Part shown: piece after piece, positions 14,056-28,200 of the stretch | How positions within the stretch are numbered: the first letter of the stretch is position 1 | Layout: every line of letters begins with the position of its first letter | Source: Amyelois transitella | Lineage: Eukaryota; Arthropoda; Insecta; Lepidoptera; Pyralidae | Length of the DNA: 64,000 nt | NCBI RefSeq assembly: GCF_032362555.1 | Contig: NC_083523.1 | Span: 6,423,501 to 6,487,500 of the forward strand | Direction: 5' to 3' | Position numbers and translations under genes: made by a program | The notes under the pieces: model-generated | What the model saw: only the letters and a program-made list of their open reading frames with translations | Told to the model about the DNA's origin: nothing | Database searches by the model: none

Positions 14056-15736
14056 ATTTGAATTTAAACTTTTGTGTTTTAAAAATTATTGCGAATTTTT
14101 TTATTGTGACTGTTTCATACAGTAATAAATATAATATTATAAAATAAATTCCAAAAAAAAACGCGTTGGATGACTAATAAATATTATTAAGATGCGTCAA
14201 ATAATTTTTGTGTTACCTAGCATTGTTTTTCTAATAATCTTAGCTTTAGCTAAGCATAAATTACAAGTTATACTGGCCAAACCTCCCTTTATAATAACAC
14301 CAGATTTACATAGTCTAACTAGGAAGCCGTTTTTACATACACTACACACAATTAGCGATGTTTGGTTATTTTTTTAAGTTATTAAGCACTCCCATGACCA
14401 GCTGGATCAAACGCAAGAGGTGAATAAATTAAAAGTAAAAAAAAATACATGCTTAGTCAAAATTAATTGTTTATTGATTAAACTAACAGTGACAATGACA
14501 ACAGTTTATGTAAATTAACAAATGATCCCTATATATTTTTTATTTCAATATTACATACTGTATGTCAACTTCATTATAATTACTGATTTATTGTTTCAAG
14601 GTATTAATATGTAATTTTATGGACAACGAAAAGAGGTATAATTATGTACGTACGATCCGCTGAACATTAGGTACTAGATTATAATACTTGTGTTAAAAAA
14701 TTAAACCCATGTCAAAACAACAGATCTAAATGTAAATCATAATTCCTTAATTTAAACTACACGCTATTTCTTATTCATATAACAACTCGAATACGTACAA
14801 ATCTTCGATTCAAATAGATATACTTAATGTTAATATTAAGTGTAACAGAAATTTAATTTATTTCTACATTAAAAAATAAAGCAATGCAAGTCAGCTCTCT
14901 AATTAAATTAATTCTTTGGTATAAAATGTGCAACTTTGAACTGTTTCTCTAAGAAATGAAAATAAGTTAAAATTTTTCTCATTATTTAAATGTGTTTTAG
15001 GAAATTTAGGCTGATATGATTATTTTGTTTATTGATATGGTTCCATTGAGGGGATATTTGGCATTTAATTAAAATATTATTGTTTCACATATTTTTATTT
15101 ACAATTTTGCCAAAGCTAAGTAACTGATAAGTAGCGCAAGATAAAGAGTCTTGCTAAAGTATTTTTTAATATTAGGTTTCTGGAACGTAAATGATAGATT
15201 ATTTTTTAACACTAAAAGCAGACCATATACAGTATAAATCGCAAGAGTCTAAAAAATAAATTGTAAACAGTGTCAGCTATTAATAAAAAAGTAGTTGCCT
15301 TTGCTTTGTGACTAGATTTTGCCACTTTGCTTAATCTTAAATAACTATTTTTACTATCATATTCAACATCTATTAAAATGACTGTATAAGTAACACAAAT
15401 ACATGCATACATATAAAATATGTTTGTATTAAGTGTTTATATCAAGATCAACGTTAAATGCTTCAGAAATAAAATTTTAAGAAGTTGATACAAAAATAAA
15501 TGTTTAGTAATAATTCATTTAAGAAATGTGGTCCAAATTGAACGAAAATATCTTAGCGTTTAGGTATACGAACATAATCTTTGTTTTTTTCTGTTATGGC
15601 TGGTATCCATTGGCCTTATCTAATTGGTAGCGTATAAAGTGACGTCAACAAGGTAAATTTTCTAAAAGGAAAATTTGTCTAAAAAATACTCTATTTAATC
15701 AGGGGTTTACAGAAAAATGCGTGTTCCACACAGAAT

Positions 15737-15852
15737 TCAAAGATGACTAAATTGATGATATAAATATGAGGATATTTTTGTTATATTAGTGATGTTTGAC
15801 CTTTTTTTTGGATAATGTGTCCCATGCTGGTGTGAATACAAGACACCGAAAC
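15737..15852 (-). other. nSyb: nSyb downstream exon: 3' UTR or alternative C-terminus
   Basis: A good acceptor (TTTATTACAG) precedes 15,852. If the 49-nt exon 16,246-16,294 is included, the stop comes in that exon and this is 3' UTR. If that exon is skipped, the frame runs on from G112 through GFGVLYSHQHGTHYP for 37 more residues to TGA at 15,737-15,739, with two N-I-T sequons on what would be the lumenal side. Mammalian VAMP1 is known to vary its C-terminus by splicing. Which form is used cannot be told here. The 3' UTR probably continues left; several TTTATT (AATAAA on minus) lie between 14,100 and 15,100. Confidence 0.5.
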
Positions 15853-16245
15853 CTGTAATAAAGATAAAAATGTTATAAAATTTACACAGATAATATTTTT
15901 TATGTCATATGTTATATAATGTTTCCTTAAAAAAATTTGCAACACAAATTTAAATATTATATTAAAATATGTATTCTGTGTAAACTAAGAATACAACCTA
16001 CTTTTGTACATCGTGGAATAAAATTATGTTTTTTAGTTTTTAAGTTTTATTTATCGTTTAAGCGTTAGTTTCGGTTGATTCCTCTTCCTGGGAGCCGAAG
16101 TCTATAATTATAATCCTGGGGATATTATATTATTTAATATTATATTTCTTGATGAGTTTTTCCTTCATTATATTAAAGCAACGGCTAGCAACCATTAAAA
16201 TGTCCTAAACTTTTACATTTATGAGAAATAATTTCTGATAAATAC

Positions 16246-16294
16246 CTGTTCGATGCTCCTGTAATGTCAGTCCTCCGGTATATTGTTTACAGAC
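16246..16294 (-). other. nSyb: 49-nt nSyb cassette exon carrying the stop codon
   Basis: Acceptor TTTTTTTAG before 16,294 and donor CAG|GTATTT after 16,246. It supplies GT CTG TAA to the split glycine codon, so the protein ends right after the membrane segment. Confidence 0.65.
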
Positions 16295-19200
16295 CTAAAA
16301 AAATTATACAATATTAATATTTAAAGTAAAAACAAACCTCTAATGTATGTATATGACAAAATAGTTTACAAAAGCGATAAATATGACAAATATTATTTAA
16401 TTATGTTAACGAGTTATCATGAAAAGTTGGTAAGTACTATTTTTATATTTAATTTATAAACTTAATTTTGTTATCGCTTCTTCCCTTTTGTACATTTCTG
16501 CATCCTTTTTATCTTTCCAAATTTTTTATAGTGTGTCTAAACCGAAACAATCAGAAGTATTAAGTAAAATTTGAAATTTATACATTCTTTACATAAAAAC
16601 TATATTTAATACTTTATTTCTTTGTTTTACAATATATAAATTTACATTGAGTTTAATATAACAATGAAAGTTAAATAAAAATGGGGTTGAAAAAAGCATA
16701 GCATTCTTGGGTAAATTGTATATATAGGTAAAGCAGTAAGTAGCAAATTTGTTTTAGAGAAATATCCAAGAATTAAATGTTTTATAAATTTAAAGCCCAG
16801 TTCTAAAGGAGTTTATTAAGGAACCATAGAAGTGACAGTTACATTTTGTAAAAAAGAAAAATGGAAACCTTCGTAAATAATATTAAATAATTTGTCACTT
16901 ATATGGTCGATTTTTTGTTAAATTGGAATATATTTTTGTATAAAAATTATTTCAAATATTTATAACCAACGACTTTACACACAATACATAGACGTACAGA
17001 GTAAAATAGACCATAATTATTTATTTTAGTAAAGTTTTTCTCGTACAAAATAACGTTCAAATCAAGATTTTACAAACAGCCTGTATATAGGAGGCTGGAG
17101 TGACTGACAGAGACAGAAAGACGAAATGACAAGAACAAACAAAGCAACACGAATTATACAACCACAATGCCCACTTACCAAAAAAAGGCAATAACCATTA
17201 TGTATTTTTTTATAAAATAACATAGGTTTTAACTATTAACAGTAACTTCTAAATTAGACTTTGTTTACCGAAACTTGTTCACACAAAGTTTGCTGGAAAT
17301 GTTAAAAAATGTAATGGTTAGTCTAAAAATAAAAATAAAACTGATGATATTCTATCCCACAAGGGATATAGACGTAATACTTAGTATGTATTTGTATGTA
17401 TGTATGATATTCTAAGGACATTAATTGTTAATATCACTTACCAATGATTAGGGCCAAAATAATGATTCCAATTACTGCGGCGATTATCATCATCTGAAAT
17501 GAAATAAATTAAATTTTAAGTAAAAAAAAAATTTTACCATTTATACATTGTTATTGCGAGGTCTTCGTTTAATGTGTCAAGTTGTTAGATTAGTTGTTCA
17601 AAAATAACCCTATAATGCCCATTCGTAGCTGATCTTTGGTAACCAGCGGAGCTAGCAGGGCACGAGCGACGCTGTTTTTATCGCGCGAAAAACTATCACT
17701 GTTTCGCTTTTTATTATGACGTGAAAGGGGACAGCGATGGTTTATCGCGCGATAAACTATCACTGTTTCGCTTTTTATTATGACGTGAAAGGGGACAGCG
17801 ATGGTTTATCGCGCGATAAACTATCACTGTTTCGCTTTTTATTATGAAGTGAACGGGACAGCGATAGTTAATCCCGCGATACAAACGTCGCGCGTGCCAT
17901 GCTAGCCCGCATTTTATTTAAGTAATATGGTGGTAAGTGCCTTTTGGATTTCTCTAACTGGTACAATTCAGACTCGAACAGAGCGTTGGTTAGAGCGTAG
18001 GTGAAGGAATGAGTGACGTAAAAAAAATTGTGATGCACAGTTCCATTTATTTAAATTTGAAGAAAATAAATTATGCAACTAGTTGTGTAGCCATGATGGT
18101 TTACGTAATAAATTTTACTTTACTTTAAAGTCGCTTCGTGTAAAAACTTGTCTTAATCATTTTCGGACCATGGCTAACGAACATCGAGCTTCTCTCCCGA
18201 GACGTGGATCCGCCACAGGGACTAACGCCAGAAGGATTCTGATGGAGGAGACCACCTTGTTGGTTCTTTCAGGGTATAAGGATTTTCTCACCTTTAAGTT
18301 CTGCAACCAGAATTTGCTTTTCAGTTTGCCAGCCTGCTGCTCAAACTGTGATGCGCCTTGTTGTAAAGCGTCTGAGAAAGATGAAACACCGTTACCAATC
18401 TCTTGTTGAAATATGAAAAATTATGGAAATTGCTTGCTATTGCGAAAGGATACGGGATAAGTATTGTCTGAACAGGTGGACTCGTAGTCCCAAAACAGCC
18501 CAGTTTGCTAAATCCATAGATATCGGATAATAACATTCTCAAAATTATTAACTTAGTAGGAAATGATATTTAATAAAAACGGGCGAACAATTCGTATCGA
18601 CAATATTTGGTATGGTATTTCCAAAGATCAAATATGGATACATACATATCAAAAGATTGATAGGCCACGTTTAGCTGTTTCGCTTAATGACAGAGTTGAG
18701 ATCCAAATAGTGACAGGTTACTAGCCCATCGCCTAATAGAAGAATCTTAAGTGTATAAGCCTATCCTTAGTCGTCTTTTACGACATCTATTAGAAAAAGA
18801 TTGAGTGGCCCTATTCTTTTAAATTGGTGCCGGGAACCACACGGCACATCAAATATGAGTATTTCCTCAAAAACTTTACCTGCTCTGTCATCGAGCTCTG
18901 ACAGCTTTTGATCTCGCTCCAACACCTTCTCCACATTGGTTTTCATGATGTCAACCACCTGGAACACGGTATTTTAAAATAAGTTATTACATATCAAACT
19001 TAGTTTGGAGATGATAATGTACCTGCTCGTAGTTGGTTTGGCTTATGAGAACGTATTTGAAGAACTCGATTCAGAACATCAGTATTCAGGTATTCGACTG
19101 ATCCTTATGAGTTCGAAACCTCCTGCGACCATGGCTCTTTTCTGAATTCGTAACGTGTTCACTTACATTATTGCTAACCGATGTTCTTAGTTACTTTGCT

Positions 19201-22200
19201 AGGTTGCAAAGCTCGTGGTTTAAGTGTTAACTAGTCAAAGTCGTGGTAAGCGAGACTATCAGCAGGAATATGACGTTCGATTAAAAATAAATTAATATCA
19301 AAGCTTTCTTCTTCTTATGCGTTACACTCTTGTCAGAGTGGTCGTGGTCGTACAGAAGGGTCAGTGGCTCGCTTTACAATCCTTCGCCACTCGTCGCGCA
19401 TCGCTGCCTTTCTGGAGCATTCACAGAGAGGGTCACCTAGTGCTGATTTTATTTGATCTGTCCACCTCATGGGGGACCTGCCTCGAGGTCGAGTACCCTC
19501 AACTCGCCCCTGCACCACCAGTCGTTCAATGGATGCCTCGTTACGACGCAACACGTGCCCGAAGAAAGTGAGAATTCGAGCCTGCACTAAGGAAGATAAG
19601 GGACGCTTGATTCTGAGTTCCTGGAGAATGGACTGGTTGGTGCGAAAGTCTGTCCATACTACTCCAAGCATTCTTCTCCAGCACCACATCTCCAGGGCAT
19701 CTATGCGTTTTCTCTCAGTGTCTCGTAGGGTCCACGTTTCCGCTGCGTAAAGGAAAATTGGGAAGATCAATGCACGTACAAGCCGTACTTTGGTCGCTTT
19801 TGTGATTTTCCGGCTCTTCCAGATCTTCCTCATCCTATCCATGGCAGATCTTGACATGGCCATGCGTCTCTTTATCTCCTCGTCGCATCCTCCATTGTTG
19901 GTGATCAACGCTCCCAGATATATGTATGAATGAACAACCTCACAACCCGCAATACTAGTGACTTCTGGCTGGTTGTTATTGACACGGTCCACAATCATCA
20001 CCTTAGTCTTCGACCGGTTGATCTTTAGCCCAAACTCCTTACTAACCGACTCCATTTTATGCAGGAATGTTTCGATATGTCCGGCACTAGTAGCAAACAA
20101 GGTGGTGTCGTCCGCATACCGCAAATTCGATATTTGCCGGCCTCCAATCGAAACACCGTCCTTCCAGTCTTCCAGGGTGATTCTCATTATTAATTCCGTG
20201 TAGATGTTGAACAGAAGCGGAGAGATAATACACCCTTGTCGCACTCCCGCAGCAGGATGGAAGCTGCTAGACATCACTTCATCGGTTCTAACGGAGGCTG
20301 TCCCATCTTCATAAAGGCGCCTCAAGAGATGTACAAGATGCTTTAAGGTGCCCATCTTTAAAAGAGTCTCCCAAAGTTTCGGCCATTTCACAGAATCAAA
20401 CGCCTTTGAAAAGTCAACAAAACATACGTAAACCGGTTTATTGAATTCTCGGGCCTTTTCTACGATTTGGCGTACTATCAAGATCTGTTCCCGAGTGAGT
20501 TACCTTTGACAAAACCAGCCTGTTCGGGGGCAATTTCACTAGATAGGTACGCCTTGAGACGCTCATTCAATATATGCAACAGGATTTTACTTGCATGCGA
20601 AATGAGTGCAATGAGTCGGTAATTACTACATCTCTTTGTAGACCCCTTCTTGTGAAGCGGAATAAAAACAGTGTGACACCATTCCTTAGGCCACATTCCC
20701 GTTTGCCATACTTTGTTGCACAGTACATGGAAGATCTGAACGCCATATTCACCAGTAGCTTTAATTATTTCGATTGGTAGAAGGTCTCTTCCCGTCGCCT
20801 TTCTATTCTTGAGGTGTTTGATTGCAGACCTGACTTCGTCTTTTAGAATAGTTGGTTCTAGTTCAGTTTCCATAGGTTCTGTATTCTCAAAACAGTGCGA
20901 CTGCGGATCTAGATATAAGGATTGACAGTACTCCTTCCAAGTTTCGGTTATAGCATCAATTTCCGTATCAACCCCTCCACGAGAATTCTCGATTGCCCAG
21001 GTTTTAGAGGTAAATGATTTCGTGATCGCTTTAATTTTCTGATACAGATCTCTAGCTTCATGCTTGTCTGCATGAGCTTCCACTTCCTCGCAAACACTTT
21101 TGAGGTGACGATTCATATCTCGGCGGCAGGCTGCTTGAATTTGGGCCGATTTTACGTTTAGTGTCCTTACGTCCACTCCCAAGGATTTTAGTTTTCGTCT
21201 CTCCTCCACAAGTGCCAATGTATTACCGCTCATCCAATGTTGGCGTTTGCGAGTTGTCTGAGCATCAGTTTCGGATGTTTTAACTGATGTTTCTATCAGC
21301 TCACGTGATCGTTCCCATAGCTGATCCGGGGTTTCTATGCCAGCGTCTACATTTGCCCATTGCATCCAGTTTTGCTCCAATGCAGCCAAAACCCTCGAAG
21401 GGTCCGTTGTTTCCAGTCTTCTTTTGCGTTCCAATTTCCTGGCCGCTCTTAGTTTCAGCCGAATTTTAGCAATAAGCAGTTGGTGATCAGAACCGCAGTC
21501 GGCCCCGGGAAGGGTATGTGTTGATCGTACCATCGTTTTCCATCGCGCTTTCACCATGATGTAGTCAATTTGGTTTCGGTAATTACCATCAGGCGAGGTC
21601 CAGGTGTATAGCCTTCGGCGATGGTTCCGAAAGAAGCTGTTCGATATTACCATGATATTTTCCGCCGCAAACTGTATCAAGCGCTCTCCTCTCTCGTTGC
21701 GCTGTCCAAGTCCAAATTTCCCGACACAATCACTAAGCTGATGGGCATTCGCACCAATTTTTGCGTTAAAATCGCCAAGAATCAACAGCAACTCTCTGTT
21801 AGGGATTTTGGACATTAATGTCTCTAGTTCCTTGTAGAAGCTTTCTATATCCGCGTCGCTAGAGGTACTGGTTGGGGCATAAGTTTGGATGATATTTAGG
21901 TTCACTGGCGTTGATCTGAGCTTAATACTTAAAACTCGATCGCTGACAGCCTCGTATCCTATCACAGTATTCCTTAGGTTTTTTGGAATGAGACACGCTA
22001 CACCATTTCTACTGCTGGTTTCATTTCCTGAGAAGTAGACTGCATGACTCTCTGTGAGAAAGTGACCGTTACCCTTCCAATGGGTTTCGCTAAGGCCGCA
22101 GATGTTAAGAGAACACCTTTTAATTTCTTCCTCTACAATTTTTAGTTTCCCGGGTTGGAGCAAACCTCGCACATTCCACGTACCAATCTTTTGGATATGC

Positions 22201-25200
22201 GCCATTTTTATGGGTTTACCAGTCGCATATTTTCCATGTGATGCCTGGTTCACCACATCAGCACGGCCGGTAGCCAATTTCTCACCGTCTGCCCCGGACG
22301 CAGTACGGCGCCGGTTGCTAAGCGGGTCGTCAGGCCACGTTACTTTCATTATTTTACCCTTCATAACGACTTTCTTGGGAAAATAGTGCAGTGGTTTCCC
22401 GTTGCCTTCTGCACCAGGCATTTTAGACGTTATTTAATACGTCTAGGTCGCTGTGCCCTCTTCCAGTCTAGCCGACTGGGTGAATGGTTATACCGCCATT
22501 AACTCGGTCGCCAGAGCCTCGTCTGTTGTCTAGCAGGGAGCACCGCGACACTAGGATGAGGGCCGCCGCCCAGTTATTCATACGAACCACCAGACGCGAG
22601 CAGGTGAGGTTGACTATTGGGTCGGATAAGTTGTTAGTTCCGTTCCCCCTTACTCTCCCCTTTATCAAAGCTTTACATATCGTAAATATCAATCAAAACA
22701 ATCTATCTAAATATCGCCTTCCAGTCTTGTATCTCTGTTTCCGGACGGGATAAAAACGTACTGAATATGTAACAAACACGATCCATTCTAACGTGGTTTG
22801 CCTTCCTACATCAAAGCCGTTGTATTCCGAATTTTCCCGTTCTAATAAACCAAACATATTGTTAGAAGATAGCATATTGGGTTCAAACAACCTTCGAACA
22901 ATTTTCCGCTTTTCGCTATGACGTCAAAGCATTCCTCCGTGAGGCTTAAATGCGGTCAACCGTTACGTCTTTCAATTCTGATCTTTATGGTAAACATATC
23001 AGAGATCAAAGTTGGTTGTAATTAGGTAGAGAATCTCTTAAGTTTGGGATATAATTTAGGGATGCTGAAAATCTATGGCATTTATGGCGTGATGTGATTG
23101 GCATTAGGGAATAATGCCAGTTTAAGGTACCGGTTTAATACAATTGGTTTTATTTGCTCTTTAGAAAATGATACCTATAAAATCATTGAGTAGTGGTGGA
23201 GTGGAGAGTACAACTTCTTAAAAAGAGCGAGTGAAAGAGACAATAATACCCTATGCTATTTTCCAACGTTCAGGGTCCGATACTCAACTCCTTCTCTCTC
23301 CACTTTGTTCTGTCTTTGCACCGGAGAACCAAATTATTTGCTTCTAAGGTACTATATTTATATCATTTTGTGGGTATAACTATCTCACACCAAGAATAAG
23401 GAAACTACATAGGGTTATCTTAATTCAGGCGGGTTGTATAAATATATTTATTTTTATTACACATACGCTAGTAAAAATATCCGATTTAAGACATCTTGTT
23501 CATATTCGTGAATAGCTTCCAACCAACTTCCAACTCGCCTCTCCATGGTAGCATCGTATATAAATGTTATTAACAGACTACAAAAATCAGAATAAAGATA
23601 AACACAATTAGTTATTTCATTCATACATTTTCACTTATCAAGATAAGGTTTCAGGATTATCTGACGAACTTGGGCCATTCACGTTATTTGTATGATATAC
23701 TCATGTATGAGCATTAGGTATGGATGAATTATATTAGCTATTGTAAGTATGTATAATATTATTTGCATAAATATTGGGTTTCTGGGCCTGATAATATGGA
23801 CAATTTTATGACAATCAAGTAGTTATGTATCAATATAAGACTTTCCTGTCCGCTGCCATCTAAACAACATACAATGGAGTCGTAGAACGTAGTTTTTACA
23901 TTTAATTTATCATAAAACAGCAGAAAAGACAGGAAGTAAGCTTATACTTATAAGCACACGTACACTTAAAATAGGAAGGCCTCATGAAATTTCATAGATT
24001 AGATTTGAAAAATAATCGTTATAGGCCTTCAACTTTGACCGCTTGTTATAAAGCAGCAACAGTGTTCACAATAATAGTATTCGTTTTTAAAATTAATTGA
24101 CATCAAATGTAATATTTTTTATTCATGATTGACTAAAAAATTAAATATTTGATGATATAATATTTGCCAAGATCTAACAACAACAGTCATAAATTATTAC
24201 GTTTTGTGTGGTGGTTCATATTTTTTGGGAAGAAGGTTCTTATAATCTTACAAAAAAAAAAAGAAATCTTGCGGCATCTGCCAAATCAGTTTAAAATGGC
24301 CAAGCAAACGCGTAAGGCGGACGGTTGAAAATTTACAGTCAATAGTGGCGACTTAATAAAAATTTAAAGGTTAATTAATTTTAATTGGATTCGACGAGTT
24401 TGACGTGGCACAGTCACAACTTAGAATGTAGCGGTTACAAATGTTTTAAACCGACCATACGTTGACATTTAATTTCCACGTGTCTCCGGAATATTTGCTA
24501 AGCTCGAATGAGCTGCTTTGAACGTAAAATGGCTCGAATAACAACTTTGACTTTACTTTGTTTTTAACTAAGTTTTTAGTTTAAAAAGGGTTTAATGTCT
24601 TGAAGTCGGCCCAGTTATTGTTTTCATTTCAACTTAGAGTATCCTAGAACATAAACTTAATTATACAACATTTTATTTAGTTTTGTTTTCAATATTTGAG
24701 TAGATGAATAAGCGCAGGGCAGAGTATTTATAAAATGTTTAATTATATAAAAAATGTAAACAGGAATTGTCTAGGATAATAATATTGAGTTCGTGTGGGT
24801 TCGTTCGTGCGTGAGAGAATTTGTTATACGAACAATATTTCACGATAGAGTGGTTGTTCTTTTTTTTTAGTTTGTAGATAGTCCCGCGGGAATTTGAAAA
24901 TAGAACTTATATTTTTTTAATTAGAATAAGTCACGTTACCATTGCCATCTGCAATTTGTGGCATACACGATATTTTTTAAACATCGAACGTTAGCAGTTT
25001 TTTTTTATTATATTAGGTAGGTATTTAAAAATGGAATAAAAACGTACCTCATCGACTTGTGCCTGCGTCTGCTGAAGGCGCCGCTGGGCCGCGATCTGCT
25101 GCGGCGTCTTCGGACCGCCCACGGGCATGTCGCCGTCGCCGGCTGGCGCCAGACCGCCCTCCGTCGCCCTGTGAAGGGTTGACATTAGCCGAATTGTGGA

Positions 25201-28200
25201 AGTAGTCTATGGCTAGCTAGTCATGTAGTTTTAAAAAGGAGGCACGTATACACACAATTATATAAATGCACACACCTTAGAGTATCTACTTAATTATAAA
25301 TAATAACACACATATCTGTAAAGTGCCGTGTGGTTCCCGTCACAAATATAAAAAAAAGAATAGGATCACTCCATCTCTTTCCCATGGATGAAATGCGATT
25401 AAGGGATAGGCTTTTAAACTTGGGAATCTTCTTGAATCTCAATGCTATTATTAAGCCAAACAGCTGATCGTGGCTTTTTAGTTTTTCGAGACTGTTGGCT
25501 CTGTCTACCTCGCAAGGGATGTGGACGTGACTATATATGTATGTACATATTTGTAACCTATAAATGAAATGTAACATCGAATATCACCGCCTCTGTCGTC
25601 CTTGTAAACGTTAGCCAAATTTCTAGGCTATTGCTGGTATGTATATGGCTAGTAAGTCTAAAATTAGAATAATTGCGGTTTGTAATTTTTTTATAATACA
25701 TTTTTCTGTAAACTGTAAATTAAATGGTAACATCGACCAACACATTAGCCAAATTGTGGGAAGCCGGATTTAATTGCCTTTTTGTCTTTGGTTAAATACT
25801 TTTTAAATAAGGAAGAATTGTCAAATCTGTAAACTGTAGAAATGAAATGTAACAAATTGTGTTTTTTCATCCGAATTATTGAATCGCAGTCAGTTTTATT
25901 CATTATTTTCCTACGGCTGTGTTGGGTGGCAGATTTCGTAGCATCAGCTACGAAATGCTACGGGTGGGTTTTATTCCCCTTTTGTCCCCTGACAAAAAGC
26001 GGCATGTGTATTAATTTACATTTATTTCTGTCTATCTGTCGATGGCATATATAATTAGGCCTTCAAACTTATTTGAGTTATTTGTTACTTTTTAAATGTT
26101 TTCATTAGAAAATGTTTCGTTTAACCTACACTAGTTTAGCTATGCCTTCTAGATAATGACAAATAAAATCTATCTATACATATAATAAAATTGTAGAAAA
26201 GTGCTGTCTGTACATTGAAAATAAAAATAAAAAAATAGCAGGGTTTATTGTTATGTCGATGTCGAACCCAAAAATGTAATTAACATTTTTTTGTCTGTTT
26301 GTCTGTTCACGCTAATCTCAGAAACGGCTGATCCGAGTTGGATGCGGTTTTCACGAATATATTGTGGTATGCATCAGTTATGCTTTAGTGTTTGTTTCAT
26401 GTCAATCGGTTCATAAATAAAAAAGTTATGTCAAATTAAAGAATCACGTCGAACACTATTCGATGCTTATACATAGGTACCATTAATCTCCGCATATTTT
26501 AGAGCCTGGCGCAACATAAAGACTACATTTTACCGCGGGAAAACTTCCGTTTCCCATGGGAATCGGTTGTTTATTGTTTTTTTAACGCCTGTTCCGGTCA
26601 ACGAACGACGTCGATCATTGTTACTAGATAGGTAAATTACAATCATTAATAGAATATGTTATAGCTACTTATTACCTTGGAATTGACTGGATTACCATGG
26701 GAAAAAAATTAAAAGGGCTCATCTAAATTCTTTCTACTTAAGTTAGTTTAGGCTGATATCATAAACAGACCCAAAATGACTGTGATTATGATCCAAAATA
26801 AAAATAAGTATATATTTTAAAAAAAACGCTGCTCTCCACGCGAACGAAGTCGCGGGCATAGCTAGTTACAAATATAATTGAATAATAGAATTTAATGGGT
26901 TGTTAAATTCTGACTATCGTGGCCGTCAATATAAAACGTGGCCTATCAGTCTTTTTAAGATTGTTGGCTCTGCCTTCCCCGCAAGGGATATAGACGTGAT
27001 TATATGTATGTTTGTATGTCATTTACCTGAGGCATTGCCCGTCTCGTGTCGTGGACCCGTAGTTAAACAATACGTATTAACAATTGTTAAAGACATATTT
27101 TATCTAAATTTCCATCCCCATTTTCATTCTTTTTAAATTCATATACCGTAAATGAGTCCCGAAACTCAATTTTCCTTGAAAGTGTGCAAACGGGTGTTTC
27201 CCAAGGTTCTATAAAACAATTTTCTTTGAAGACATTTTCCTTAAATCGAAGTGTTTTATAAGTATTTTTTTGCCATTAATGTATTTTATTTCGAGGGGTG
27301 AGATAATCGCATTGCGTTTAGATCGTTGGAGTTTATGAATAAAGTATACTTATTGGCATAATAAAATAACATGTGAACCAATTTTTACTTGTTTGAAGGT
27401 TTAAAACCTTATGTTTACTCGATGTACTTTATAATCGAGTAAACAGAGATAAAACCTTATGTTTACTCGATGTTCTTTATTTTAAAAAAGTATTTTATTT
27501 ATTGCACATACATAATAGCAGCTGTACTAGCTGTCCCGGCAAACGTTGTTTTGCCATACAAATATTTTTTAAGTAATTTGTAATCAAAAAAATGTTAAGG
27601 GTGGATAACCCTTATCACTAAGGGGTATGAATAATAGATGTTGGCCGATTCTCAAAGCTACTACTCAATATGGTCAAGCCGTTTCGAAGGAGTACGGTAA
27701 CAAACATTGTGACACGAGAATTGTAATAATAATATGATATTATAGAACAGAATAGAATAGATTTATTTTCGAAATTGGATACAAGGTATCACTTATTGAC
27801 GTCACATCACTTAAATCTAATTATAACTAGTACCGCTTCCAAAGCGCATGTGTAGAAGAAGCGGCGGAGCAAACTACACTGCAGCATTTTCATCGGACGT
27901 CAATATACAAATATAGATCTCTTAAATCTAAATCATGGACGAATGCACATTGTCTACATTAAAAAACATGAATGAATGTAGAATTAGGTACTATTATATT
28001 GATAACAGGTGATATGTCATCTCTAGGAATAGTCACAAGCGGGTAGGAGTCTTTTAACCCATTACAATGTTTTTAGGATTTAAATCGTTCATTTTAGTAA
28101 CTAAACGTATTGTATTCTGCACAACCCTTCTTTCTTACGCGGAAGTACGTCATAATGTGTGGATGTTTGTGTGTTTGTTACTCTTTCATGAAAATCTACT

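Larger units (their letters stand above)
11006..14090. other. gap between ASCC3 start and nSyb 3' end
   Basis: No gene seen. It should hold the ASCC3 promoter next to 11,005, but I recognise no core element. It also holds a fragment of the TATG-tailed repeat (11,440-11,515), a small foldback MITE (12,734-12,814), a further fragment of that MITE family (13,226-13,280) and two strong hairpins (13,086-13,123 and 13,998-14,055). A short hydrophobic open frame at 11,394-11,615 lies over the repeat fragment and is not taken as a gene. Confidence 0.6.
19308..22662 (-). mobile_element. near full-length RTE-clade non-LTR retrotransposon
   Basis: A 3.36-kb LINE in the nSyb intron, same strand as the gene. 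A 12-bp direct repeat TATCAAAGCTTT flanks it (19,296-19,307 and 22,663-22,674), and the 3' end is a short AAG repeat, as in RTE elements. About 240 bp of 5' leader precede one coding region for an AP-like endonuclease and reverse transcriptase, now split in two by a frameshift near 20,490. Size, single-ORF layout and the [19 protein letters not shown]-type C-terminal region fit the RTE clade. Confidence 0.9.

Noticed and set aside
18083-18409. 108-codon plus frame
   Set aside because: It overlaps nSyb exon 18,292-18,371 on the other strand and has no family features.
22468-22692. Minus frame at the 5' end of the RTE element as a separate ORF1
   Set aside because: It crosses the element border and target duplication and shows no motif; it overlaps the leader only.
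25183-25185. ATG giving [11 protein letters not shown] as the nSyb start
   Set aside because: It lies upstream of a good splice acceptor; the split ATG gives a better fit to the family.
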